In this document: piece after piece, positions 55,501 to 64,000 of the stretch
How the letters are laid out: every line of letters begins with the position of its first letter
Numbering within the stretch: position 1 is the first letter of the stretch
Position numbers and translations under genes: made by a program
NCBI GenBank assembly: GCA_017590115.1
Contig: JAGGNK010012003.1
Coordinates: 2,123,041 to 2,187,040 of the forward strand
Length of the DNA stretch: 64,000 bases
From: Montifringilla adamsi
Taxonomy: Eukaryota; Chordata; Aves; Passeriformes; Passeridae
Reading direction: 5' to 3'
The notes under the pieces: model-generated
The model's input: only the letters and a program-made list of their open reading frames with translations
Told to the model about the DNA's origin: nothing
Databases searched by the model: none

Positions 55501-58028
55501 AAGTTGTATATATTGTAGATCAATAAAATTACATTCATATAAATCTAAATAAATATTACTACCCCTTCAGTAGGGTGGTTATACTCATTATAATGTCAAC
55601 AGTTTTGAGGCTGCCTTGAAATGAATACTGAGGTATTCATGGAATTATTGTTATATTTAGGATTCTGGCTTGAACAGCTTCTAAGCATTGTTTTTCCTCT
55701 TTTTCTCAGCAGATAAATCCTGATATTCTTATTTTCTGTGATGTAATTTTCATATAAGCAGACTTAAGAACTATTCTAGATTGAATTTTATTTAGAGGAC
55801 ATCAAATCTATGATTTTTTTTTTAGGAATTCCATGAGAGCAGATAGCATAGCCACCAGCAACATCAAAAACAGGATTGGCAGCAAAGGATCCTTGGAGAA
55901 AGTTGCAGATGTGAGGCTCCTGTTGGAAGAGAAACGTCAGAATAATGCTGGGCCACGGCAGCCAAACAGCACGGTCAAATCAGGTGATTTTATCACTCAT
56001 TGCTGGGTAGAATTGTCACTAGAATATATTTATTTCACACCTGTGCTCCACTGCAGATAAACTCTGCATTCACACAGTTTGTCCTCACTAAGAGATTGAG
56101 GTGGGAATTGCTTTGGGGAAAAAATCAAGTTCACTTTAGTGAAAGTTTTTTAGTGATGTTGATTTCCATCCATTTTCCTTGCCTGTGCCAATCTCCTCCC
56201 ACTTTGTCCTTTTTGATTTGCTCCCTCCTTGAGGCAGAGATTCTCTGCAGCTGAGAAACAGCACACAGGGAAGGTCATGCACAAAATCAAATGTGAAACA
56301 CTGACTACACTTAAAAACATACATTAAAAATGTGTATTACATGAAGATGGGTGGTTTTGCATTCGGCAGGATTTATTTCTGAGCTTAAATAACTTATTTA
56401 TTTGACTTAAATGTATATAATTTCAGCTGCTTCTGACATATGTAATATTATCTGACTCATAAGTGAAAAATACCTTTTTGTATCAATGAAATGTCAAAAT
56501 TATATTTGTATATTTTACCCCTCCTGCCTGTTTTGAGCCTCTGACAAGTTGACACATGGTCCCAAAATTTCCTTTCCCTTCATATTTTCGTCTGGACCCC
56601 CGTATGATTGGGAACATCCAGCTAAGCCAGGCAAACTTCAGAATACAAAATTCACATCAAGGGTTAAGTATCAATATCTTTAGTATTCTTTTTATTTTAC
56701 TCTGCCAAATACCAAGCAGTGGTAGAACTGTAAATCAAGGTATCTGTTACCTGAAAAGAGTTGTTGAAGGCAGACCAGTTTCCATGGACTTTTCCCTCCT
56801 GCTGGATATTTACACACTCTGCTGCTACACCAGAAAAGCAGCGGGCCATGGGGTAACTTAGGTTTTTATCTTTTGGACAGAACACAGCTTGAAAACATGA
56901 AATGTTAAATTTTTTGCCAAAACTGAAATGAAATCTGGCTAAATTGTATTGCAGAAATTTCCAGGAAATCTGAGTATGAAAGACTTAAATAAACAGGCTG
57001 AAGAAAAGATAAAAGCAGAGAATCTGTCTAGTTTCAATGGTGGATGAGCATAAACTGAGCTGGCAGAGTAGAGTAACTGCCACAGGATTTTTTTTTTGTC
57101 ATTTTAATCACTGAAAATATCCCCAGATGTGAGGCAGAGACTGGGAAAAAGGCCACACTCTCCAGAAATCAAAGCTCCAAGCAGTACGTGTGCTCCTCGT
57201 CGAGAACCAATCTCAGATGTGCACAGCAGGCTGGGAATCCCCAAACAAGACGTGAAAGGCCTCTACTCTGACACCAGAGAGAAGAAATCAGGTTAGTTGT
57301 CTGCAGAAAATGTTCTGCTGCACTTCCTTTGGTTTTGGAGTCCAAGAGAAATCCCAGCAGACATCCATGAAGGGGAGCAGTTGAATGAAATTCAGGATAA
57401 ATTAGCAAATGTTTGTTCAGAGCTTTGAAATCTTAAATACATGTAGGGAGGAGCCTGGGGGGTTTGGGAGCAGTATTTTTATGGAGGTGGGCTGAAGATC
57501 AAGGACTGCTTTCAAACTGTGGGCACCAAAAGAAGTGTCAGGAATGCAGGGGCACTGGAAATGTGAATTAAACATCCTCTGCAAATGGGGAACAATGAAC
57601 AAGGCTGCCCTGAGCCTCCTGCAGTTCAATTTCCATTACTCTTCAAAGCATAATCAGTTCCATGCCAAATATTGAGGTGGGAGGAGTAGGAAGGGTTGAA
57701 GAGTTTGTGAGTTTAAGAATTGGTTCCTTGACTTCTTCCTCTCAGTCCTGTCTGTTTTGTTCTTTTTTTAATGTTTGTTCTCATCTGCTTAGGTAATTTA
57801 TGGACCAGACTGGGGTCTGCTCCGAAGACACAGGAAAAGACTCCAGAGAAAGCTGAAAACTCTGTGGCATCTCCAGAGGAAGATGACTCTGAGCTGCAGA
57901 GGGTTTGGGGTGCTCTCATTAAGGAAAAAGAACAGTCCAGGCAAAAAAAGAGTCGCTTGGATCATTTACCCTCCCTACAAATCGAGATCAGCCGGGAAAG
58001 CAGCTCTGGCTCAGACTCTGAATCATGA
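43382..58028 (+). CDS. NCBP3: NCBP3, nuclear cap-binding protein subunit 3 (603 aa)
   Basis: This nuclear protein binds capped RNA with NCBP1 and links to the exon-junction and TREX export machinery. Thirteen coding exons join in phase: 43382-43534, 45090-45155, 45904-46009, 46908-47033, 49013-49138, 51384-51457, 52328-52436, 53223-53322, 53633-53739, 54768-55053, 55826-55983, 57127-57291 and 57793-58028. They sum to 1812 nt. Near the N-terminus is MEVEEGELE (30-38). The RRM-like domain is about 112-187, with the functionally important WLDD at 145-148. Next come acidic stretches, a basic HSRRI-like region and a Glu-rich tract. The C-terminus is SRESSSGSDSES. The human protein is 620 residues; the difference is a shorter N-terminal segment and small indels. 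Function is from the known family. Confidence 0.97.
45090..45155 (+). CDS. NCBP3: NCBP3 coding exon 2 (residues 52-73)
   Basis: The acceptor is TTTCAG|GACACC and the donor is TCCAAG|GTAATT. It encodes DTSRRYENKAGSF to VTSK. Confidence 0.95.
45904..46009 (+). CDS. NCBP3: NCBP3 coding exon 3 (residues 74-109)
   Basis: The acceptor is TTGCAG|GAAGCA and the donor is AAGAAGG|GTACGA. It encodes EAIEKKEQRAKRFHFRAEV and LAQRNVALDRDMMKK. Confidence 0.95.
46908..47033 (+). CDS. NCBP3: NCBP3 coding exon 4 (residues 109-151, RRM with WLDD)
   Basis: The acceptor is TTATAG|CAATCC and the donor is TCGT|GTAAGT. It encodes the first half of the RRM-like fold (TIYICGVDEMSTQDIF) and HIEWLDDTS. Confidence 0.95.
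49013..49138 (+). CDS. NCBP3: NCBP3 coding exon 5 (residues 151-193)
   Basis: The acceptor is TCCCAG|GTAATG and the donor is GAAAG|GTAGAT. It encodes NVVWLDEVTATRALINMSSL and a lysine-rich tail. Confidence 0.95.
51384..51457 (+). CDS. NCBP3: NCBP3 coding exon 6 (residues 193-217)
   Basis: The acceptor is CTTTAG|AAAAAC and the donor is GTGGAG|GTCAGT. It encodes an acidic stretch, ESSDDETEEGEVEDD. Confidence 0.94.
52328..52436 (+). CDS. NCBP3: NCBP3 coding exon 7 (residues 218-254)
   Basis: The acceptor is CCAAAG|TTGGAT and the donor is TAAAG|GTAAAT. It encodes LDALSQVEEDSLL and RPANKLAKGNKLFMRFATK. Confidence 0.95.
52525..52600. repeat. Short AT-rich tandem repeat in NCBP3 intron 7
   Basis: ATAACACTTCTTATAA-type units recur at about 52530, 52547 and 52574, followed by AAAGTGTTACT, which is partly inverted. 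Slippage is the likely origin. Confidence 0.75.
53223..53322 (+). CDS. NCBP3: NCBP3 coding exon 8 (residues 254-287)
   Basis: The acceptor is TTGCAG|ATGACA and the donor is TTCTTG|GTGAGT. It encodes DDKKELGAARRSQYYMKYGN and GGMKGILSNS. Confidence 0.95.
53633..53739 (+). CDS. NCBP3: NCBP3 coding exon 9 (residues 287-323)
   Basis: The acceptor is TTTCAG|GAAGAG and the donor is ACTCAG|GTACTG. It encodes KRRYHSRRIHRDVIKKR and GDDVGLTPPYKHRHS. The PP pair replaces a single S in the human protein as I recall it. Confidence 0.95.
54768..55053 (+). CDS. NCBP3: NCBP3 coding exon 10 (residues 323-418)
   Basis: The acceptor is CTGCAG|GCTTGG and the donor is ATTAG|GTAAAA. It encodes LVNVPEEPIEEEEEEEED, an Arg/Ser cluster and DEMDYDLELKMISTPSPKKS, ending VESQLKNI. 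Confidence 0.95.
55159..55303. repeat. Tandem ~73-bp duplication in NCBP3 intron 10
   Basis: Unit 1 (55159-55233) and unit 2 (55234-55303) both begin GATTTTCTAA, contain AATACAGAA and TTAATACAGCTTCTTCT, and end CAGGTCT. The copies differ by small indels, so the duplication is not recent. Confidence 0.88.
55826..55983 (+). CDS. NCBP3: NCBP3 coding exon 11 (residues 418-471)
   Basis: The acceptor is TTTTAG|GAATTC and the donor is AATCAG|GTGATT. It encodes NSMRADSIATSNIKNRIGSK and a divergent Gln/Asn/Pro-rich stretch. Confidence 0.94.
57127..57291 (+). CDS. NCBP3: NCBP3 coding exon 12 (residues 471-526)
   Basis: The acceptor is CCCCAG|ATGTGA and the donor is AATCAG|GTTAGT. It encodes DVRQRLGKRPHSPEIK and DVHSRLGIPKQDVKGLYSD. 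Confidence 0.95.
57793..58028 (+). CDS. NCBP3: NCBP3 coding exon 13 (residues 526-603 and stop)
   Basis: The acceptor is GCTTAG|GTAATT. It encodes NLWTRLGSAPKTQEKTPEK and the C-terminal WGALIKEKEQSRQKKSRLDH, and ends at TGA 58026-58028. Confidence 0.95.
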
Positions 58029-60830
58029 TGGGTTCACAGCCTGACCCTCCAGGTGCTGACTGCAGCCTGGCAGGATCTCCCTTGCCCAAAAGCTGGACAC
58101 TGGCAAAGACTCTGCAGTGAAGGTTCCAGAAGTGTCTCTGTTCCTTTTCTACAACAAGAGAGGCATAAACCACTTGAAACCTAAAGCGAAGACGTTTGTC
58201 TGGATTCTGTGGCTGGCCCTGTGCTCTGTAGGGCACTGTCATCTCTGTTTATGACAGCAAACCTGTAGTGAATTGTAGCAAAACATTTTCTCCCCCGAGC
58301 TTTGAACTTAAAAGATGAGGCAGAAATGCTCTGTATTTTTAAGGAGACCTTTTCCGTTCTTGATGTTTTCATCATGGAGGCTTTTAACAAAATGTTTTAC
58401 ACACTTCATCCAAAGAACAGGGCATTTATTTCATGACCCAGATCACTGCCTTGCCCTTCTGGCTCTTACCAGCACTTTTCCTTTCCTCTTGAAGTAATAA
58501 CAGTAACGCTTCCTGGGTGGGCAGCCAGCAAGGATAAAGCATGAAGGGATTGGTTATCACACTCCCTTCCTCCAACACACTGAATGTAAATCCAAGTTAC
58601 ACATTTTATATATTACAGTTAAATTCCATGTAGGTATCCCAGTGGCACCCCAGAATCCAAGGAATCCTGCTCATTTCTTTTGGTGGTGCCACATTCTGCT
58701 GTAGCAGGGATTAAGATGTTCAGGACTGCGAAGTTGGATGTTTGACAATTGTGTAAACCCCTGAGGGTTTGGGGGTTGGTTTTTTTTTGGTGTTGTTCCA
58801 CAAGGAGAGATTGTATTCCTGTCATTCCACCTGGATTATGTCCTGAAGCAGTCCAACAGCTGGAAAGCATTTTTATATTTGTGAGAGTCTTCCCATTGGC
58901 CACGGTGAAAGCTCTAGTGGTGTTCTCCTCTGTGCTGTTCTATCTGTGTAGAAGTGAAAGAGAAAAGGAAAACTTTAGGATCACTGTCTCCTGTCAATAT
59001 TTTGGATGTTCTTCCTGTATATTACATGTGGATGTGGACATGGGTGACTTGTTCCATTCAGCTTTTTTACCTGCACATTTTCACCCCTCCCTGGGTAGGT
59101 TTTTCATGTTGCCAGTAATTCTGAGTGAGGAATAATGCAGCACATCACATTCAGGTAAACAGGTAGCAAAACCATTTTAACAGTCTGAAATCTGTTTGCA
59201 TTGTCCCTGTTCCTTGGTTCTGTCAGTCTAAAATACCTGTCAGCTTCTCTTCCCATTTCTGCTTTTTAACAAGCAAATTTTTCGTGTTTGGGTTTGTTTT
59301 TTTTTTTTTTGCCCCCCTATTTTTGTACCAAGTTGAAGTAGGTTTGAGATTTCAGCAAGGAATCTGCAAAATTAACTTTTTTCACGCTTTTTGATGTGTG
59401 AGGATAGCAGCATGTCAAATGAAAGGTCAAATGACAGGCACAGTGACTGAAGGGCAATCTGGGGGCTGACCAGGCTTCAAGCCTTACTCTTTCCTTGTTT
59501 TGTGACACTCATCCTTGATTTTATATTTAATTATTGAATATATAAATGTCTCATAAAAGTAATGTTGAGAGAAACGCCTGCAATGTCTGATCACTGTAAT
59601 AACTCATTTTAAACGTGTGCTTTCACTGATATCCTTTCCCAGAGAACCACTCCCATCTCTCCAGATCCTGATAAAATTTATTTCGCTGGTGTCTTTTTGC
59701 CAGTAAACCTTTGTGTTGTGTCACTGCTTTGAATCCATTGGGACCTTTCTTTTTCCTGAAAGGAATCAACACCTCATGCACCAAAGCTGAATTATTGGGA
59801 GCCCTTGTGTGGTATTTCCATGTCAATATTCCAAATTTAAACCAGGTGAAGGATAAACTGATGAGAATAGGAATAGAGGATCTCAGGCTGATATAAAAGA
59901 TGTGTGAAATCAAGCACAGTCCTGTGACCCTTAACTCTGCTTCTGCCTTCCAGGTTGTCAGAAATACACCTTAAAAATTCCCCCACGCCGGTCAGGACTG
60001 TGGTTTTATGGTTTTGGGGTGGGTTTATGTGTGATACTGAGCACACAGGAGCTTAGGTGCAAGAAAAAATGAGGTTTATTGTTTAGAGAGGGTTTTGTAA
60101 TTGAGTGTGCCTAGTTTTGCTTTTTTACAATGTCCAGAGAAGCCTTGGAGAGTGCTGGTATCAGGAATTCTTTCCAGTTTTGGGCTTCCTTAGTTACCCG
60201 AGCCAGAAGTGCTGGGATTTGGTAATTAAAAATGAACTCTAAATTTTAAGTCAGTGCTTTTTCCTCAATGTTTTAACTTCCATCCATTTCATCAAGAGAT
60301 TGCAAAGAGAATTTTCTTCCAAGTTCCCTTCTCTTTGTGTTCAGCTGTTCAATCCTCAGCTAATGTGATTTTTCACTCACCTCCCAGCTATCATCACTTT
60401 CAAGAATTTGATGCAGGAATTGATGTTTGATAGGGAGACAGGACCTGTGGATTTCACTAAAATGTGTTTATGTTGAAAGTGGCAAAAAAGGAGAATGTTG
60501 GCTTTGGCACTTGCTAGAGGATCTGAATTTTAGGTGATTTGTTATAACACCACACTAGTCGTTTTTGTAGGAAGTTTTTGCTGTTTGGAAAATGGATTTT
60601 TGATAAATAGTTCTTCAGGCTGACTGAACACGTGGTGTTGAGGGTGAAATTTTAAAGAAAAGGTGGCTTTGTGTTTCTTCTTACAACGATGGCTGATGCA
60701 CTTTAACAGAGAGGAAAGGACACCAAATAACCCCTATTTTCAGTTCAAGATGACACAATGAGAAAAGAATGGAACTTTTATTTAAAGACAGCCGTTCTGT
60801 TCTAAATAAAAGTCGCCTGAAATCACTCGA
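58029..60830 (+). other. NCBP3: NCBP3 3' untranslated region
   Basis: This 2.8-kb stretch follows the stop and lacks coding frames, CR1 copies or splice structure. It ends at the first canonical AATAAA (60805-60810). The end is inferred. Confidence 0.7.
60805..60810 (+). terminator. NCBP3: NCBP3 poly(A) signal AATAAA
   Basis: The AATAAA is followed within 35 bp by a GTGTTCCTGG stretch suitable as a downstream element. Cleavage is expected near 60830, about 300 bp before the SNHG29 start. Confidence 0.7.
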
Positions 60831-60979
60831 CCTCTCCCGTGTTCCTGGAAAGGGCAGGGCCGGTGCTCCCTGGGGCCACACGAGGGTCCCTGCCCGAGGC
60901 TGTCACCGGTCCCTGCCCTGAGGTGGTGCCTAAATCTGGGGGGGTTTGGGGTTTTTTGTGGTTTTTGAGCGATCCCCGC

Positions 60980-61160
60980 GGCTCCGCCCGCCCCGTTCCC
61001 TCATGGCCCACATGGCAGGAAATGGAAGCCTCGGCGCCCCCCGCCTGTGGAGCAGTGGCACAGCCTGCCCCCGCCGCGGGGTGGTACGGCCCAAGGCTTT
61101 ATAAGCGGCCGCCGAGAGGAATCGCGCCTTTTCGTCTTGTAACCTTGGAGGAGGTAGGGT
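60980..61160 (+). promoter_or_regulatory. SNHG29: SNHG29 promoter: TATA box and 5'-TOP start
   Basis: TTTATAA at 61098-61104 lies about 29 bp upstream of the pyrimidine tract GCGCCTTTTCGTCTTG. Initiation at C61127 or C61128 would give a 5'-terminal oligopyrimidine RNA, the class to which snoRNA host genes and ribosomal-protein genes belong. The region lies in a CpG island. Confidence 0.82.
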
Positions 61161-62357
61161 GAGAACGGGCCGGGCTGGGATCAGGGCCGGGTTCGGGGCC
61201 TGCAGGGCGGGCAGCGAGGAGGCGCGGGCCCGGCTTGCCGAGCGAAGCGGCCGTACCGCTGAGTGAGCTGAAGCGCTCGCACCCCTAGCTCGGCAGTGGT
61301 AGCGGCCGCCGGGCCTGCTTGGGCCGCGCGGGCCGGGCCGCACCATTGCAGGGGCGGGGGTGGCGCGGCCTCGCGGCGCGTGGCGGCTCACGGCTCTTGT
61401 CCCTCAGGCCACTATGGAGGCGGCACCGGCACCGCGACCCCGCCGGCAGCGCCGGGACCCCGCCGGGACCGCGGGAACCCCTCCCCGGTAAGTCGGGAGG
61501 AGCTCGGCCGGGCCGGGGCTGTGTGTGGGGCATTGCTGCTGGCACGGCCCTGCCCTGCCCGCGGCTCCGTGAGGGCCGTGCAGGTATCTGCTGCGGGGAG
61601 TGCTCGGCATCCAGCGCTGTACGTGGATTTTTGTGGCGCTGCGGCCACGGAAATCAGCAATTAAAGCACTTTTTAAAAATTTTTCCATGTGCTAGACCCT
61701 TTCTGTGCAGTTTGAAGTTTCACCCATAGCACTGGAGCGTTTACCATTTCAGTTTGGAAAGTGCCCTGTTGGTAAATGCAATCTTGTGAGCTGCATTCTT
61801 ATATTACTTTAAGTTTACATAGTTTAAATTTCCTGATTGCAAGAAAAATTTAAACTTTTCTTTCCTAAACTTAAAAAAATTCTAAATTTAGGAATTTCCT
61901 AAATTTCCAGTTACTTAGAGAGGATTGCTGAGTACTAATAGCTGTCTGATGTAAATATTTCAGTGATTCATACCAACGCAAACACGGGTGGGAGCACAAA
62001 CAAGTTGGTCATGAGGGTCTGGTTTTGTTCCTGTTTTTCCCTGAATAAACCTACTTTATACTGTTAAATCTAGTAACACTTCTCTTGCTTTTACTCCCAC
62101 AGCAGAAAGATGTCTTGAACTAAAGAGTAAGTGAATTTTTTTCTTTTTACATTAAGGTGTGCAGAGTTGTTAAAGGGGGTTCCAGGCCTTTACAAGTCAA
62201 AGATAATCTGTAAAAATAACACTTTAATTTAAATAAAAACTAAATAAAACTGGTTTTATGTACTCAAAAGTTAGGAGTTCATGCTTCATATGCAGAGGGG
62301 AGATTGTATGAGGTGAAAGCTGGTGTTTTGAGTGATGAATTAGAGGAGTTAATTAAC

Positions 62358-62442
62358 AGCTGTTGATGATGATAACCCTGAATAGGAAGTGCCGTCAGAT
62401 GCGAGAACTGACGATACCCTGGTTCTGGTCTGAAATGCAGCT
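62358..62442 (+). ncRNA. SNORD49A: SNORD49-like C/D-box snoRNA
   Basis: The C box ATGATGA is at 62366-62372 and the D box CTGA at 62430-62433. A short terminal stem pairs AGCTG (62358-62362) with CAGCT (62438-62442). The core AATAGGAAGTGCCGTCAGA, then GCGA and AACTGACGA, matches human U49 as I remember it, with two substitutions. The segment just before the D box is different from the human one. In mammals U49 guides 28S methylation (C4426, from memory). I could not show the matching rRNA complement here. Confidence 0.82.
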
Positions 62443-63098
62443 ACACACAGCAGCTCAAACCTCCAAATTCATCCTCTGGAGCCCAGCAGGCAGCTTGCTG
62501 TCCATGAACTCATCTCACCTTCCTGTCCCTGTGTCCCACTTCTCTGCAGGGCTGGCCTTTCCACCTGGTGTGACACCACAGGGCTGGGAGCAGCTGGGGA
62601 GCTGGCCCTGATGTGAAGGTCAGTGATGGGTTTGAGTGCCCTGCACAGAGCTCTGTACCAGGTGAAATGTGAATTCAGCACGAGGTTTATAGGGTAGAAG
62701 GAGCTTGAGTCTGTGTTCCTTAGAGTTCTAAGCCTGATCTTTGTTTTCTGATGTAATTAGGTAGAGCCTGCAGGTCTGTGCTGCCACGTGCTGGTGGTTG
62801 ATGTCCCCCCACTGATGGGACAGCTTGAGTCCTGTGGAGGGCACTGAGACAGAGCAGGAGAATCTGCTGGGTGAGTTGAATATTTATTGTGCTCCTAGCT
62901 GAATGTGGTGGCTTTTGGCTGCAGTCTCAAAAAGAGACTTAATTATACATTTAGAGCAGAGTTTCTGCTCTAAACCCCTAGGCGAAAAAAACCAAACAAA
63001 CTTGGACTGAAACACAGGCAGTAAGTGTGTGAGAGCAGCTGTTTCTGCACTGTAGACAGAGATAAAAGTGTGTTCCTGCCACAAGTGCCAATTTCTGT

Positions 63099-63183
63099 GA
63101 TATCATGTGATGAAACTAACCCAAACTTGCTGGAATTACCGGCAGATTGACTGGTGGTGAGCAAAAGGTCTTCTGATGATATC
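63099..63183 (+). ncRNA. SNORD65: SNORD65 C/D-box snoRNA
   Basis: The C box GTGATGA is at 63107-63113 and the D box CTGA at 63173-63176. A perfect terminal stem pairs GATATCAT (63099-63106) with ATGATATC (63176-63183). A D' box CAGA is at 63143-63146, with a C'-like TGGTGAG following. The guide GCTGGAATTACCG (63129-63141) is complementary to CGGUAAUUCCAGC of the 18S rRNA 530 loop. The fifth base before D' pairs with the U of GGUAA, equal to human U627, which is the known SNORD65 target. The D box lies 74 nt before the 3' splice site, the usual spacing for intronic C/D snoRNAs. Confidence 0.93.
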
Positions 63184-63373
63184 TGACTCATTAACAAATC
63201 CACTAATGATGATTGAGGCTGGTTACCTGACCCTGCTCCTGTGTTCCAGGTGATGCTGCTGCAAACATCTCCGAGGCTGAAGGACTCCCAACAAAACACC
63301 TTGAGGATTTTGTGTAGACACATTTTCTGCCTGTTCCAAAGTGGTAACAGTTAAAGTGATTTATTACATGAAC

Positions 63374-63379
63374 ATTAAA
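63374..63379 (+). terminator. SNHG29: SNHG29 poly(A) signal ATTAAA
   Basis: The common variant hexamer is followed about 25 bp later by GTGTTTGGTC. Cleavage is expected near 63395. Confidence 0.65.
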
Positions 63380-63395
63380 ATAATTTTTAAAATCC

Positions 63396-64000
63396 CCACT
63401 GTGTTTGGTCGCTTCATGCATTAAAGAACCTGGGCACTCATGTGATTTGCTGTGAGATGAAGAAGAGGTACCCAGACTGCAGAGTGCTCACTACAGATCA
63501 TGCCAGTGGGGTTATTGTGGTAATTAAGAGTTTAAACAAGACACCAAGAGTTAATTGCTGCAGAGATCGGCCCTTCAGCACTAACAGCCAGAGCAGCAAA
63601 TGCAGCTGCAAATGTAGCTTGTTTGCAGGCTTGCTATTTGTCATTTTGATCTCAAAATTGAATTTAAAGTCTGCTGCAGAGGCAAAGTTCAAGGGTTAGG
63701 GGGAATTTTGGCAACTTGAAGATGCTTAAAAGAGTGGAAACCCAGTGTTTGAGGCCAAAACGCCCAATTAGCTTAATTATGTCAGTAGAACTGTCAGGTT
63801 TTAACACTTGAGTGCTGCAAACATCCAAACTGATGGTGCTGAGCCTTCTGCCCACCTGGTGTCAGCAGTGAAGATTTTAGGGTGTGCTTTTTGCAAAGGC
63901 TTTTTGCTTTCTGTAAAATTTAATTAATAATTAAACTAATTCCTCACGAGCCTGTGGTCACTGCCAAGGGGGGATCACAGTGTTCACTGCACAGCTCCAA
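63396..64000. other. Downstream intergenic sequence
   Basis: No gene, snoRNA pair of C and D boxes, or retrotransposon was recognised to the end of the window. Confidence 0.65.

Larger units (their letters stand above)
43535..57792 (+). other. NCBP3: NCBP3 introns 1-12
   Basis: Twelve GT-AG introns lie between the exons listed, the largest being intron 5 (49139-51383, about 2.2 kb) and intron 4 (47034-49012). They hold only simple repeats: an AT-rich ~25-bp repeat at 52525-52600 and a tandem duplication at 55159-55303. No snoRNA, CR1 or nested gene was recognised. Confidence 0.82.
61127..63395 (+). ncRNA. SNHG29: SNHG29 (LRRC75A-AS1) snoRNA host gene
   Basis: This is a spliced non-coding host gene whose introns release C/D snoRNAs that guide rRNA 2'-O-methylation in the nucleolus. 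Predicted exons are 61127 to 61153 or 61158; 61408-61487 (TCAG|GCCAC ... CCCCG|GTAAGT); 62103-62126 (CACAG|CAGAAA ... AAAGA|GTAAGT); 62550-62618 (CTGCAG|GGCTGG ... GAAG|GTCAGT); 62761-62870 (ATTAG|GTAGAG ... GCTGG|GTGAGT); and 63251 to about 63395 (TTCCAG|GTGATG). The poly(A) signal ATTAAA is at 63374-63379. No long conserved frame spans the exons. Identity rests on the snoRNA content (SNORD49 and SNORD65, as in the mammalian gene) and the TOP start. The middle exons are less certain than the ends. Confidence 0.83.

Noticed and set aside
61925..61975. CTGATG and CTAATAG motifs in SNHG29 intron 2, examined as a second U49
   Set aside because: No matching C box upstream, no terminal stem and no GTGCCGTCAGA core.
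63191..63232. Second C/D-like pair after SNORD65 (AATGATGATT ... CCTGACC)
   Set aside because: Only about 35 nt separate the boxes, there is no terminal stem, and it is too close to the 3' splice site to be a snoRNA.

Overview
The window is vertebrate nuclear DNA, almost certainly from a bird. It holds widely spaced, intron-split genes with CpG-island promoters and several truncated CR1 retrotransposons, and I saw no SINE families. No bacterial, plasmid, phage or CRISPR features are visible. I cannot name the species.

Layout. (1) Positions 1-18.56 kb: YWHAE (14-3-3 epsilon) on the minus strand. Five coding exons cover residues 1-239 of 255; the last small coding exon and the 3' UTR lie off the left edge. 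(2) 18.56-21.67 kb: intergenic DNA with a 31-bp minisatellite next to the YWHAE promoter and one CR1 3' end. (3) About 21.67-38.5 kb: CRK on the minus strand, complete, with three coding exons, a long 3' UTR, and the internal splice donor that separates CRK-I from CRK-II. (4) 38.5-42.9 kb: the spacer between the divergent CRK and NCBP3 promoters, containing a head-to-head inverted CR1 pair, a further CR1 and a T27 tract. (5) 43.38-58.03 kb (coding): NCBP3 on the plus strand, 13 coding exons giving 603 residues, with a 3' UTR to about 60.83 kb. (6) 61.13-63.4 kb: a spliced, TATA-containing, 5'-TOP non-coding gene carrying two C/D-box snoRNAs in introns, one SNORD49-like and one SNORD65. This identifies it as the SNHG29 (LRRC75A-AS1) orthologue. 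(7) 63.4-64 kb: no gene seen.

All exon junctions of the three protein genes were followed by hand. GT-AG borders and reading phase agree throughout: YWHAE 64+200+107+207+137 nt; CRK 244+536+138 nt; NCBP3 totals 1812 nt including the stop. In mammals these four genes are spread along human chromosome arm 17p, so their close packing here suggests an avian microchromosome (chromosome 19-type; inference from memory of synteny).

Functions. YWHAE and CRK are phospho-signalling adaptors. NCBP3 is an RNA cap/mRNA-export factor. SNHG29 makes rRNA-modification guide RNAs. Nothing suggests they act as a unit. I found no wholly new system. The most informative non-coding signal is SNORD65: its D' guide has a 13-nt match to the 18S rRNA 530-loop and points by the +5 rule at the U after the invariant GG (human U627).
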